A stretch of DNA of 64,000 nucleotides. Source: Exilibacterium tricleocarpae. Lineage in GTDB: Bacteria; Pseudomonadota; Gammaproteobacteria; Pseudomonadales; Cellvibrionaceae. The stretch is taken from NCBI RefSeq assembly GCF_007004655.1, contig NZ_ML660087.1:382987-446986 (forward strand), in the 5' to 3' direction. Below are positions 26,635-35,185 of the stretch, piece by piece; the stretch's first letter is position 1; each line of letters opens with the position of its first letter. The notes beneath the pieces were generated by a model. The model saw only the letters and a program-made list of their open reading frames with translations, did no database searches and had not been told where the DNA came from. The position numbers and the translations under genes are program-made.

Positions 26635-28038
26635 ATGGTGAGACTCTTCATTCCGCTCTATCTGTCACTGGTGGTGGTACTGGTGTTGGGGGCCAGTGTG
26701 CTGGAGCGATTTTTTTACCTGACCTTTCAACAGGAGATAACGCAGGACCTGACCCGCGACTATATCGGTGGCTTCATCCTGATGGAAAAACTCTACCTGC
26801 ACTACAGCGAGACGCAGTGGCGCCAACTGCTGGAGGATATCAACGCCCGGTCGAACCTGCCGGTAGAGAGCCGGCCGATTGACGACTGGCAGTTCGATGA
26901 TGGGGAACTTGCCGTGTTGAACCGCGGGGAGTTTTTAGTAGCAGATGCGGACAACGGGGTGATGTTCGGATCGATCGCCGAGGGCGTGGTGGCCCGGATC
27001 GGGCCTTTAGGCACGACGAGTAGCGTCGAGAACCTAGAACTCTGGTATCTGTTGACCATGGCCGGTTTGCTGGGGCTGCTGCTGTTGTTCTGGGTTGGTT
27101 GGCAGCAGTACAAGATCACCCGCCTGGCCCGCACTACGCTGAGCTTTAGCGAGGGAAATCTCCAGGTGCGCGCTAAAACCGGCCTGTCGGGGATGCCGGT
27201 GCTGAGCCGGGCGTTCAATCAAATGGCCGAGCGAATACAGCGCCTGTTCCAGAGCCACCGCCAGTTGACCAACGCCGTCTCCCATGAGTTGCGATCGCCG
27301 ATTACTAAAATTCGGTTTCAATTAGAGTTGTTGGATGAGGCACCGGAACAACCGGAACGGGATCGCCTTATGGTGGGTATCTCCGATGACCTGGATGATA
27401 TGGATGTGCTGATCGACGAGATGCTCGACTATGCCAAAATGGAACGGGCCGAGCCGGCTCTGTTTATCGAGACGCGATCACTCGGGGGATGGATCGCCGA
27501 GCAGGTTGAAGGCCTGAAAAAGGAGGTCAGAAAACCCCTGACTATCGCCGTGGCCGACGCGGGTATTGAGGCGCAGTTTGATCAAGTACTGATGGCGCGG
27601 TTGCTGCGCAACCTGGTGTCCAATGCCGAACGCTACGCCGAGCACGCCATTCAAGTGGGCGGTGAGCGCCGCGCCGGTCGCTACCGGTTATGGGTCGACG
27701 ACGACGGTCCCGGTATTGCGCCGCAGGAAAGAGAGCGTTTGTTCGAACCGTTTACGCGGGTCGATCAAAGCCGTGACCGCCGTTCCGGCGGTCACGGCCT
27801 CGGGCTCGCGATAGTGGCGCAGATTGCCCGTTGGCACCGTGGCACCATCGAAATCGATGTCAGCCCCTTGGGCGGCGCGAGAGTGATATTGAGCTGGCCG
27901 CCGCTTGCAGCGGGCAACTCGTCAACCGGCCACTCTGCCGTGGAAAATCCCGCCCGGGACGAAGCTGCCAGGCACAACTCGTCCCCGGGTAAACCCGAGC
28001 GCGGAGCCCCGGTCGCGAATGGCAAGGACAAATGCTGA
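26635..28038 (+). CDS. Membrane sensor histidine kinase, RstB-like
   Basis: The 467-residue product has two membrane helices (about 5-25 and 137-155) flanking a ~110-residue periplasmic sensor. A HAMP region (about 157-210) and the phospho-acceptor His217 in LTNAVSHELRSPITKIR follow. The ATPase domain carries LLRNLVSNAERYAEH, VDDDGPGI and GHGLGLAIVAQI. The final ~50 residues are a disordered Pro/Ser-rich tail (AAGNSSTGHSAVENPA...), longer than usual. It is the likely partner of the RstA-type regulator upstream. The signal is unknown. Confidence 0.93.
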   Translation: MVRLFIPLYLSLVVVLVLGASVLERFFYLTFQQEITQDLTRDYIGGFILMEKLYLHYSETQWRQLLEDINARSNLPVESRPIDDWQFDDGELAVLNRGEFLVADADNGVMFGSIAEGVVARIGPLGTTSSVENLELWYLLTMAGLLGLLLLFWVGWQQYKITRLARTTLSFSEGNLQVRAKTGLSGMPVLSRAFNQMAERIQRLFQSHRQLTNAVSHELRSPITKIRFQLELLDEAPEQPERDRLMVGISDDLDDMDVLIDEMLDYAKMERAEPALFIETRSLGGWIAEQVEGLKKEVRKPLTIAVADAGIEAQFDQVLMARLLRNLVSNAERYAEHAIQVGGERRAGRYRLWVDDDGPGIAPQERERLFEPFTRVDQSRDRRSGGHGLGLAIVAQIARWHRGTIEIDVSPLGGARVILSWPPLAAGNSSTGHSAVENPARDEAARHNSSPGKPERGAPVANGKDKC

Positions 28039-28100
28039 TGATCCTGGATGCGGCTCGACTATACTCCCTATACCACTCTCACCATGATAGGAAGAAGACC

Positions 28101-30689
28101 ATGGTTCATGCGTTGTGTCGCCCGTATCTGTCGGTGTTTACGGCGGTGTTGCTGCTGAGTGGTTGCGGTTTCCACGCCGGCAGCAAACCCCAGGCGCCGG
28201 TGTCGCTGGCCGCCGTTACCGGCACCTGGATAGCGCCGGGCACCGGCCTTATCCTGCGAATCGAAGCGGATGCGCTGCAAACCTTTTACCATACGCGCGC
28301 AACCTGTGCGGCCGGTCTGCGCTTTGCATCACTGGCCGAGGCCGGGCAGTATCTGCGCGATGTGCGAGTTGAAACCGGCGTTGCCGAACTGTCGCTGATT
28401 CCCGCCGGCGGCGCCGAAACCGATCGCATTTACTTTGCGCGGGCGCAGGCGCTGCCGCAAAGTTGTCACGGGGTCGATGTGGCCGCGTCGTTTGATCCGG
28501 AGTCAACTTTCCAGCATTTCTGGCACGCCTTCAACGACTACTACCCCTTTTTTGCACAGCGTGGCGTGGACTGGCAGCAACGCTATACGCAACACCGTCC
28601 CCGAGTGACAGCTACCACTACCCAGACCCAGCTTTTTGATCTGCTGACCGAGATGCTGTCGCCGCTGGACGACGGTCATGTATCTCTGGTGGTGGCAACC
28701 GGGGAATTGAAAAAGGGCTACAGCCCGGGTGTACCTCGAGACTGGAAAGTTACCGCTAACCTGGCCCGCGGTGGCGATCGCAGCGGCCGTGCGGCGGTGA
28801 TCAATTATTTCAACCGGCGCCTCGAGACCGCCCACATTGACGGTGACCTGGCTTTGGTGGAAAGTGATGGCGGTGCTCCCGCCATGGTATGGGGCCGGCT
28901 CGACGGCAATGTCGGTTATTTGCAGATCAATCAGATGCAGGGCTTTGCCCCGCGCCGGGATGATCTGTTGCTCAACACGGCGGCGGATCTGGCGGCTGTT
29001 GAGAAAGTGATGGACGGCGTCTTGGATGACCTGCACGGAGTCACCGCACTGGTTGTGGATGTGCGCTTCAACGGCGGCGGCGCCGATTCGATCGCGCTGG
29101 CCATTGCCGGTCGGTTTGCCGATCAAAAACGGCTGGTGTTTGCCAAAGAAAAATATAACCGCGGCAGAGCCACCGCGCGTGCAGAAACTTATCTGCAGCC
29201 ACATTCGGGGCGGCGCCTGCAAGTGCCGGTCGCTTTGATCACCGGGCCGGACACTGCCAGTGCCGCCGAGATATTCACTCTGGCGTTGCGGCAGTTGCCG
29301 AACGTGACTCATATCGGACAGCCTACCCGGGGCATATTGTCCGATATCCTCGACTTCACCCTGGCTTCCGGATGGGAATTGGGGCTTTCCCATGAAGTCT
29401 ACTATGACGCCGGGGGTCGCGTGCACGAGGCGGTGGGTATAGTGCCCGATCGGAGAGTGCCGGTAACCAGTTTCAACGGTGCTGTCTGGGGGATGTTCCC
29501 CGCCGTCACCCAGGCGCTGGCTGGGTTTGACATCGACATCAGCCTGTCCGCAACGGAATTTTCGGTGCGGCTGCAGACGCTGATGGGCGATGCTTTGGTG
29601 CCGGGGTTGGCCGCCGCCTGGGTGAGCGACAGCGCTGTGCTGGCAACCCACGCTGCCGGTTACGCGGATATAGGCAAAGCGAGAAAGGTAACGGCGCGCA
29701 CACCGTTCAATTTGGCTTCCGTCAGCAAAACCTTTATCGGCGTGGCGGTAGCGCAGGCCGTTGAACAGGGGCTGATTGCACTGGATACCCGCATGGGAGA
29801 TTTGCCGATGCCGTTGCGGGTGGACAGTCCCAATACACCGGGGGCGGACATTACGTTGCAACATCTGGTGAGCCATACTGCCGGCATCAAGGACAGCGAC
29901 GTTTATTTTTGCGGCTACTATATAGAACAAAGCAAAGCCAGTCTCGCCGCTGCTATGGGTATGTTGGACTGCCCTACGCCGGTGCGCACCGAACAGGCGG
30001 TTTTTTTGGCCGATTACCTGCAGCGGGGCGGGTCACTGTATGACGCGGCGGAAAACTTTCTGGCGGCGCCTGCCGGCGCGGTGCACTTTTATTCGAATGT
30101 GGGCGCGGCCCTGGCGTCGCGGATGCTGGCGGTGGCGACACGCACGGATTTTGAAACCTGGACCGAGAGAAATATCTTTACGCCTCTGCGAATGCGCGAC
30201 ACTCATTGGTTCAACAGCCGCTTTGACGGCGGCGGCGAAAGACCCGCAGTGCGTTACGTTATCGACGGGGACAAACCGGTGCCCTTGCCCGAATATGCGC
30301 TCGCAACCTGGGCCGACGGCGGCTTGAAAAGCAGTGCCGCGGATATGGCCCGCTATCTGCTGGCTATAGTGAGGGGAGGTGAGTTGGACGACCGGCGCAT
30401 CGCTGATGCCGCGAGTGTGGACGCCATGTTGAGCCCGCAAACCGAGCTGCCGACGTTGCAGGGCAGTCAGGGTATATTCTGGGTCAACGACGGTTTTCTA
30501 TTCGGCCACGACGGCTCCGATCCGGGCGCGACTACGCAGATGTTTTACGACCAGTACCACGACATGGGGTTTGTATTGCTGGTCAATGTCTCCGATCTTA
30601 TGGATGACAATAAGGCGCTCGAGCGCAGGCTGCGGGCGCTGGTTCGCCTGGTCTACCGGCGCGGCCTGGCGCTGCGGCGCGATCAGTGA
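28101..30689 (+). CDS. Lipoprotein fusing S41 peptidase and beta-lactamase-like serine hydrolase
   Basis: The ~862-residue product begins at ATG 28101 (AGGAAG upstream) with a lipoprotein signal, lipobox LLLSGC at Cys22. Residues about 130-460 form an S41 protease domain with LVVDVRFNGGGADS and a probable catalytic Ser387 in DTASAAEIF. Residues about 490-860 form a class C beta-lactamase/transpeptidase-like domain with Ser540-x-x-Lys543, Tyr664-Ser-Asn666 and His803-Asp-Gly805 in place of KTG. All key residues of both domains are present, so both may be active. It is probably anchored in the envelope. The combination of two serine hydrolases in one chain is unusual; the substrates are unknown. 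Confidence 0.88.
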   Translation: MVHALCRPYLSVFTAVLLLSGCGFHAGSKPQAPVSLAAVTGTWIAPGTGLILRIEADALQTFYHTRATCAAGLRFASLAEAGQYLRDVRVETGVAELSLIPAGGAETDRIYFARAQALPQSCHGVDVAASFDPESTFQHFWHAFNDYYPFFAQRGVDWQQRYTQHRPRVTATTTQTQLFDLLTEMLSPLDDGHVSLVVATGELKKGYSPGVPRDWKVTANLARGGDRSGRAAVINYFNRRLETAHIDGDLALVESDGGAPAMVWGRLDGNVGYLQINQMQGFAPRRDDLLLNTAADLAAVEKVMDGVLDDLHGVTALVVDVRFNGGGADSIALAIAGRFADQKRLVFAKEKYNRGRATARAETYLQPHSGRRLQVPVALITGPDTASAAEIFTLALRQLPNVTHIGQPTRGILSDILDFTLASGWELGLSHEVYYDAGGRVHEAVGIVPDRRVPVTSFNGAVWGMFPAVTQALAGFDIDISLSATEFSVRLQTLMGDALVPGLAAAWVSDSAVLATHAAGYADIGKARKVTARTPFNLASVSKTFIGVAVAQAVEQGLIALDTRMGDLPMPLRVDSPNTPGADITLQHLVSHTAGIKDSDVYFCGYYIEQSKASLAAAMGMLDCPTPVRTEQAVFLADYLQRGGSLYDAAENFLAAPAGAVHFYSNVGAALASRMLAVATRTDFETWTERNIFTPLRMRDTHWFNSRFDGGGERPAVRYVIDGDKPVPLPEYALATWADGGLKSSAADMARYLLAIVRGGELDDRRIADAASVDAMLSPQTELPTLQGSQGIFWVNDGFLFGHDGSDPGATTQMFYDQYHDMGFVLLVNVSDLMDDNKALERRLRALVRLVYRRGLALRRDQ

Positions 30690-30750
30690 CCGGACGCCCG
30701 GTGCGGTGTCCGTTGCGAGTTGGTGTTGGATACTGAGAAAGAAGAATAAG

Positions 30751-31040
30751 GGGCCTGATAAGAATGGCACTTCCATAAGCAAATATGTGCTAATTGACCG
30801 GTCTGGCTCTAGCTGCAGCCTTCAGAAACACGGACCAGGCGTCCCCCCGATGAGCCCTCCCTGGGGGCTCGCCTAAAGCGCCTACTGTTGGTCGCGACAG
30901 CATCCCCGCTGTCGAGAGTTTCTGAAGGCTGCAGCTAGAGCCAGACCTCCCTTCAGTACGCTTAATCGAGACCGATTCGACTGGGGTGGATATCAGTAAA
31001 TTGATGCAAATACGCTTAAGGAAGTGCCTTCGGGCCTGAT
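30751..31040. mobile_element. Palindromic MITE-like element, copy A
   Basis: A perfect 30-bp outer stem pairs 30800-30829 with 30918-30947 around an 88-base interior. Outside it, GGCACTTCC-A-TAAGC (30766-30780) is inverted at 31014-31028 with 14 of 15 bases matching. The 9-mer GGGCCTGAT flanks the unit directly at 30751-30759 and 31032-31040, as a target duplication would, although the distances to the terminal repeats differ (6 and 3 bases). The interior is inverted relative to copies B and C. No coding frame is credible. Confidence 0.65.
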
Positions 31041-31122
31041 TAGATGATTTGTCAGGAAAGGTGATTGGTCAATTATCAAGCACTACGACCCCTATTCCGC
31101 ACGACCCCTATTCCGCAACCCT

Positions 31123-31467
31123 TTATCGCAAGCGCACATGCCCTACATCGGCGTATGATGTATCTGCCCAAATCGTCGTGCATGTACTGGCAACATATAT
31201 ATCGACTGTTTTACCTGACATATATGCTGCCAACAACATCGAAAACCAATTTGAGTGTGTTTCCGAATTAATTATTACATCTCCGTTACTGTCAGTGGAA
31301 CAATTATCTGGGTTGGCAAAATCCGACAACTTTATTAGCACTCGGTGGTTGTCAAGTGCATATATTCTTTCCACCGTACTCACTCCAGACCATCCGCTGG
31401 AATAGGCACTAGTTGACAGCACGAGGGCTACTAACAGGGTAAGAATATTTCCATAGCTTTTTCTCAT
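31123..31467 (-). CDS. Small secreted protein, unknown function
   Basis: The 114-residue product has a strong ribosome binding site (AAAGGAG before ATG 31467) and a signal peptide (ILTLLVALVLSTSAYSSG). The mature part is about 90 residues with two Cys (DNCSTDS and ASTCTT) that could form a disulfide, and the segments RIYALDNHRVLIKLSDF and NWFSMLLAAYMSGKTVDIYV. It resembles short secreted hypothetical proteins found in marine gammaproteobacteria, with no known role to me. AT-richer than its neighbours. It lies just outside palindromic element A. Confidence 0.75.
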   Translation of the reverse strand: MRKSYGNILTLLVALVLSTSAYSSGWSGVSTVERIYALDNHRVLIKLSDFANPDNCSTDSNGDVIINSETHSNWFSMLLAAYMSGKTVDIYVASTCTTIWADTSYADVGHVRLR

Positions 31468-31874
31468 AATTACTCCTTTGCCGACGCATAGCGCCGCTGG
31501 CAGGGGCGCGCTTTAGCAATAGATTGTCAGAAGGTGCCCGGTAAAGAGGGGAGAGCTACCATAGCCGTACCAATAATCTCTTGAATCTCTTGAGCGGTTA
31601 CTCCGCCAGTATCTTGGAGTTTTCTCTGGATATCAACCATAGCGAATCGCTATAGGGTGCATATAGGGTATTGCCTGGGCCAGTCCCCCGAGCACGCTGT
31701 CAAAACCGGCTCCCAAAAGAGGCCCGTCCGTGCTGTGGCTTCGACGCCAAGCCTGCTCCAAGGCGATACCGGAATCAGCCAGGGAGAAATACTCGCTGTT
31801 AAAGCAGTATATGCCAGTCCGAATCCACCGGCTTCTGCCTTGTTATCCGGGTGCTGCCCCCGACACTGTCCGAC
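31468..31874. other. Gap with possible minus-strand coding remnants
   Basis: On the minus strand a 37-codon frame at 31640-31527 reads MVDIQRKLQDTGG...VTAQEIQEIIGTAMVA and looks protein-like but has no ribosome binding site. Just upstream another minus-strand frame reads GPLLGAGFDSVLGGLAQAIP before a stop. Together they suggest one or two broken genes. I cannot assign a family. Confidence 0.3.
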
Positions 31875-32699
31875 CTAAACCGTAACCGCCGCAAAATGAT
31901 GGTCGCCGCTGGGTGCTGTGTTGTCGATCAGGCGTTTTACATCTGCCGCCACCGCATCGGATTCCCTGTCGAACAAACCGCACAGCCGCAGCGCCGCGCG
32001 CAGATTGATATTGGCTCCCAACACCTCGTAGACGACGCGGGCGCAGGTGGGCAGGCGCAGGCTTTGCGCCGTCACCCCGAGCTTGAGACCGGTCAGATAA
32101 GTTGTGCGGTTATTGTACGTAGGCAGCAGTATGGTCTGGCTGATTTCGTTCTGGGTCAGGGAGTCGTAGTCCAACAAAAATAATCGCTCGGCCAGGTAGA
32201 AAGCCGCACCGTGGTAGCGGCGACTGGGACCGCGCCCGCTGCCGTTTTCCCGCGGCAGCCTCTCGAGGCGACTGAACCGGGCCGTCTCGCCGTCCCAGGT
32301 CAGCGACACCAGCGTGCGCAGAATCGAACTCGGGTAGGTCATGGCATAGTAGTATTCAAAATAAAAGCCCGCATAGTTGGCGATAGCACCTGAGCTGGCT
32401 CTTTGCAATTGCCCGATATGATCGCTGAACAGCGGGGCGGTGCTGGTGAGTTTACTGGGCCGCACCTGCAGCAACTGCCGGAACTGGTGTGCGGGCAGCA
32501 GGATCTCGTATTCCTCGACGCCGAAGAAATCGCAGATTTTGCGCAGGGTGTGACGGGCCGGAAAGGCGGCGGCGCCAAGGTACTTGTTGAACTGGGACCG
32601 GTTGATTTTCAGGCGCCGGCAAACCTCGGTGACCGATGGATAGAAGCTGCATAACAAGCCCAGGTTGTCGGCAAATTCTCTCTGTATTGACTCTCTCAC
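31875..32699 (-). CDS. XRE-type transcriptional regulator next to dgcN-dgcA
   Basis: The 274-residue product starts at GTG 32699. An N-terminal helix-turn-helix of the Cro/XRE kind is visible (LLCSFYPSVTEVCRRLKINRSQFNKYLG...TLRKICDFFGVEEYEIL). A ~190-residue C-terminal domain of unknown fold follows and probably senses a ligand. It is divergent from the D-glutamate genes, with a 22-bp palindrome in the shared intergenic region. Control of dgcN-dgcA by this protein, perhaps with D-glutamate or a derivative as signal, is inference from position. Confidence 0.85.
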   Translation of the reverse strand: MRESIQREFADNLGLLCSFYPSVTEVCRRLKINRSQFNKYLGAAAFPARHTLRKICDFFGVEEYEILLPAHQFRQLLQVRPSKLTSTAPLFSDHIGQLQRASSGAIANYAGFYFEYYYAMTYPSSILRTLVSLTWDGETARFSRLERLPRENGSGRGPSRRYHGAAFYLAERLFLLDYDSLTQNEISQTILLPTYNNRTTYLTGLKLGVTAQSLRLPTCARVVYEVLGANINLRAALRLCGLFDRESDAVAADVKRLIDNTAPSGDHHFAAVTV

Positions 32700-32737
32700 T
32701 GCGGGTTTCTCGCAATTAGGGTGATGATTTCAACATG

Positions 32738-32759
32738 AGTGGCGCTAATTGGCGCTACT
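32738..32759. promoter_or_regulatory. 22-bp palindromic operator candidate for the dgc regulator
   Basis: The left arm AGTGGCGCTAA and right arm TTGGCGCTACT form a symmetric site around AATT, in which AGT, GCGC and the centre pair exactly and two base positions per arm do not. It also reads as a direct repeat GGCGCTA with 10-bp period. It lies 39 bases upstream of the regulator GTG and about 220 bases before dgcN, a fitting place for auto- and cross-regulation. Confidence 0.5.
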
Positions 32760-32976
32760 GTAGCATAAAATAGGATCAGCAAGCTTATCGACATTGGTGC
32801 TGATTTGTTTTCTTATAGCGTTCGGCAGGCGGCCGGCCTGTACCGAATCCCACACCGTGGTTGTATCGGCTCCGCTGGGGCTGCGCCCCCGGTTACTGCC
32901 CAGTGGGTAAGTCGCATGACTTAGGCTGGGCCCCGGCTGCGGATGAGTGCTTTTACCACCGACAGGTGCTTTTTTT

Positions 32977-34002
32977 ATGACAGATGTAACTCAAATTGAA
33001 CTCCGGGCCCCATACCTGGTTTTTATCGGCGATACCGACGTGCCGTCCTTCGCCAAGACCGGTTTCGGTATCGTGCAGTGGCGCCGGCAGCAGGTGGCGG
33101 GGCAGTTGCGCTTTGCGGGTAACAGCCTCGATTTGGGCGTGCCCGACATGGATATTCAACAGGCCGTCGCAGCGGGGGTGAAGAGTATTCTGATCGGCGT
33201 TGCGCCCATCGGTGGTTCGGTTGGTCCGCGCTGGATCAGCGTGCTGGCCGAGGCGGCCGCGGCCGGTCTGGATGTGGTTAACGGGTTGCATCTGCGGCTG
33301 GAGGACTTTCCGGAAATTGTAGCGGCGGCGCAGGCCTCCGGCGCCGCGCTGGTCAACGTGCGGGTGCCGCCGCCGGGCCTGCCGATTGGCAGCGGTAACA
33401 AGCGCAGCGGCCGGCGCCTGCTGATGGTGGGCACCGACTGTGCGGTGGGGAAAAAATATTCCGCCCTGGCATTGGCCGCGGCGATGAGCGGCGCCGGTAT
33501 CAACGCCAGCTTCCGCGCTACCGGCCAGACCGGCATTATGATTGCCGGCAACGGTATGCCCATAGATGCGGTAGTGGCGGACTTTATCGCCGGTGCCGCC
33601 GAGGTACTGACGCCGGATAACGATCCGCAGCACTGGGATGTGATCGAGGGCCAGGGCTCGTTGTTCAGTCCCGCCTACGCCGGTGTCAGCCTCGGGTTGC
33701 TGCACGGCTCCCAGCCCGACGCCATAGTGGTTTGCCACGCCGCCGACCGGCGCAATATCATCGGTTCCCCCCAGGCCCGGATACCGACCATTGCCGAATG
33801 TATCGACCTCAATCTGCGCTGCGGGCGCATTACCAGCGCCGATATCCAGTGTGTGGGTGTCTGTGTCAATACCACCGGACTGGCGGCATCGGAGCGCGAG
33901 CCCTACCTGGCGGCGCTGAGCACGGAGTTGGGTCTACCGTGTGTCGATCCGATGACCGATGGCTGCGAGCCGATAGTGGCGCATATTCGCCGCTGCTTCT
34001 GA
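32977..34002 (+). CDS. dgcN: D-glutamate N-acetyltransferase DgcN (DUF1611 family)
   Basis: The 341-residue product is a full-length DUF1611 protein. The N-terminal Rossmann-like part contains LGVPDMDIQQAVAAGVKSIL, and the C-terminal part has a P-loop-like motif (LLMVGTDCAVGKKYSALALA). VIEGQGSLFSPAYAGVSLGL and VCHAADR follow. In the described DgcN-DgcA pathway it N-acetylates D-glutamate so that DgcA can invert it. The next gene is the DgcA homologue, 127 bp downstream, supporting the assignment over the older unspecific DUF1611 label. ATG 32977 removes ten residues from the longest frame and gives the family-typical start. Confidence 0.85.
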   Translation: MTDVTQIELRAPYLVFIGDTDVPSFAKTGFGIVQWRRQQVAGQLRFAGNSLDLGVPDMDIQQAVAAGVKSILIGVAPIGGSVGPRWISVLAEAAAAGLDVVNGLHLRLEDFPEIVAAAQASGAALVNVRVPPPGLPIGSGNKRSGRRLLMVGTDCAVGKKYSALALAAAMSGAGINASFRATGQTGIMIAGNGMPIDAVVADFIAGAAEVLTPDNDPQHWDVIEGQGSLFSPAYAGVSLGLLHGSQPDAIVVCHAADRRNIIGSPQARIPTIAECIDLNLRCGRITSADIQCVGVCVNTTGLAASEREPYLAALSTELGLPCVDPMTDGCEPIVAHIRRCF

Positions 34003-34129
34003 ACCCGGGTTATTCATAAAACGGAATTACCCATAAAGCCGAATTACTCATAAAACCAAATTGCTCGTATAAAAACAGTACCGGCGAATTGTTGCGATTC
34101 GTTGTCGTCAATTGTAAGGAGATTGTTTA

Positions 34130-35104
34130 ATGCGCAATGTCAGCTTTACCATCGAGTCCTGGAAACTCAAAAGCCCTTTTAGCATTACCGGTTATACATT
34201 TACCGAGCTGCGAGTGTTGCTGGTGCAGATCAGCGACGGGGGGATTACCGGGCGCGGAGAGGCCACCGGCATCTACTACGAGAACGAAAGCGCCGATTCG
34301 ATTCTGGCACAGGCGCAAACCGCCAAAGCGGCGCTGGAGGGTGGGGCCGATCGCCAGGCCCTGCGCGAACTGCTGCCCAGGGGCGGCGCCCGCAACGCCA
34401 TCGATTGCGCGCTGTGGGACCTCGAGGTCAAGTCGGGGGCGGCGTCCGTCTGGCAATTGACCGGTATCGAACCGGGTCGAATCACCACCGTCAACACCCT
34501 CGGTGTGGATACGCCGGAGCGGATGGCCGCGGCGGCGCGCAGTCTCGATACCCCGCGTATCAAGGTCAAGCTGAACCATGAGAAAAACATCGAGCGCCTG
34601 CAGGCGATTCGCGCGGCACGGCTCGACGCCGAGATTATCGTCGACGTCAACCAGGGTTGGACTTTCGAGCAATTAGTGGCGCTGGCGCCGAAGTTCAAAC
34701 AGTTGGGGGTGGCGATGATCGAGCAGCCATTGCCCCGTGGCGGCGACACTGAGCTGGAAGGTTACGATTCACCGGTTACCCTGTGTGGCGACGAGTCGTG
34801 CCTCGATACCACGGAGCTGGAGCAGGCGGCGCGGCGCTACCAGATGATCAATATCAAACTCGATAAGACCGGTGGCCTGACCGAGGCGCTGGACCTTGCC
34901 GAGCGGGCTCAGGCGCTGGGGCTGGAGCTGATGGTGGGCAATATGCTGGGCACCTCCCTGGGCATGGCGCCGGCGTTTTTAATTGCGCAAAAGTGCCGCT
35001 ACGTCGACCTCGACGGCCCCCTGTTTCTCACTGAGGATCGCGACCACGGCCTGAGCTATGACCGCGGCGTCGTCTCCGCGCCGGTGCCGGCACTGTGGGG
35101 ATGA
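34130..35104 (+). CDS. dgcA: N-acetyl-D-glutamate racemase DgcA (enolase superfamily, dipeptide-epimerase-like)
   Basis: The 324-residue product has an enolase-superfamily capping domain and a barrel. The barrel shows the acid/base pair motif RIKVKL (KxK), metal ligands in IIVDVNQGW, MIEQPLP and LCGDES, the opposite Lys in INIKLDKTGG, and the specificity segment YVDLDGP. This is the muconate-lactonizing subgroup that includes dipeptide epimerases. Together with dgcN it should convert N-acetyl-D-glutamate to the L form, feeding L-glutamate metabolism. AAGGAG lies 7 bases before ATG 34130. A plain L-Ala-D/L-Glu epimerase is the alternative. Confidence 0.86.
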   Translation: MRNVSFTIESWKLKSPFSITGYTFTELRVLLVQISDGGITGRGEATGIYYENESADSILAQAQTAKAALEGGADRQALRELLPRGGARNAIDCALWDLEVKSGAASVWQLTGIEPGRITTVNTLGVDTPERMAAAARSLDTPRIKVKLNHEKNIERLQAIRAARLDAEIIVDVNQGWTFEQLVALAPKFKQLGVAMIEQPLPRGGDTELEGYDSPVTLCGDESCLDTTELEQAARRYQMINIKLDKTGGLTEALDLAERAQALGLELMVGNMLGTSLGMAPAFLIAQKCRYVDLDGPLFLTEDRDHGLSYDRGVVSAPVPALWG

Positions 35105-35130
35105 ACCTATCAGACCGCAATGGCTTGAAC

Positions 35131-35146
35131 TATACCAACCGGTATG
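35131..35146. promoter_or_regulatory. TetR operator, site 1 (autoregulatory)
   Basis: TATACCAACCGGTATG has arms ATACC/GGTAT around AACC. It lies 40 bases before the TetR start at 35186 and is nearly identical to two sites upstream of the RND efflux genes, so the same regulator probably binds all three. Confidence 0.65.
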
Positions 35147-35185
35147 TATAATTATTGCACTCTATAATAATGCCGAGGCGGTGCT

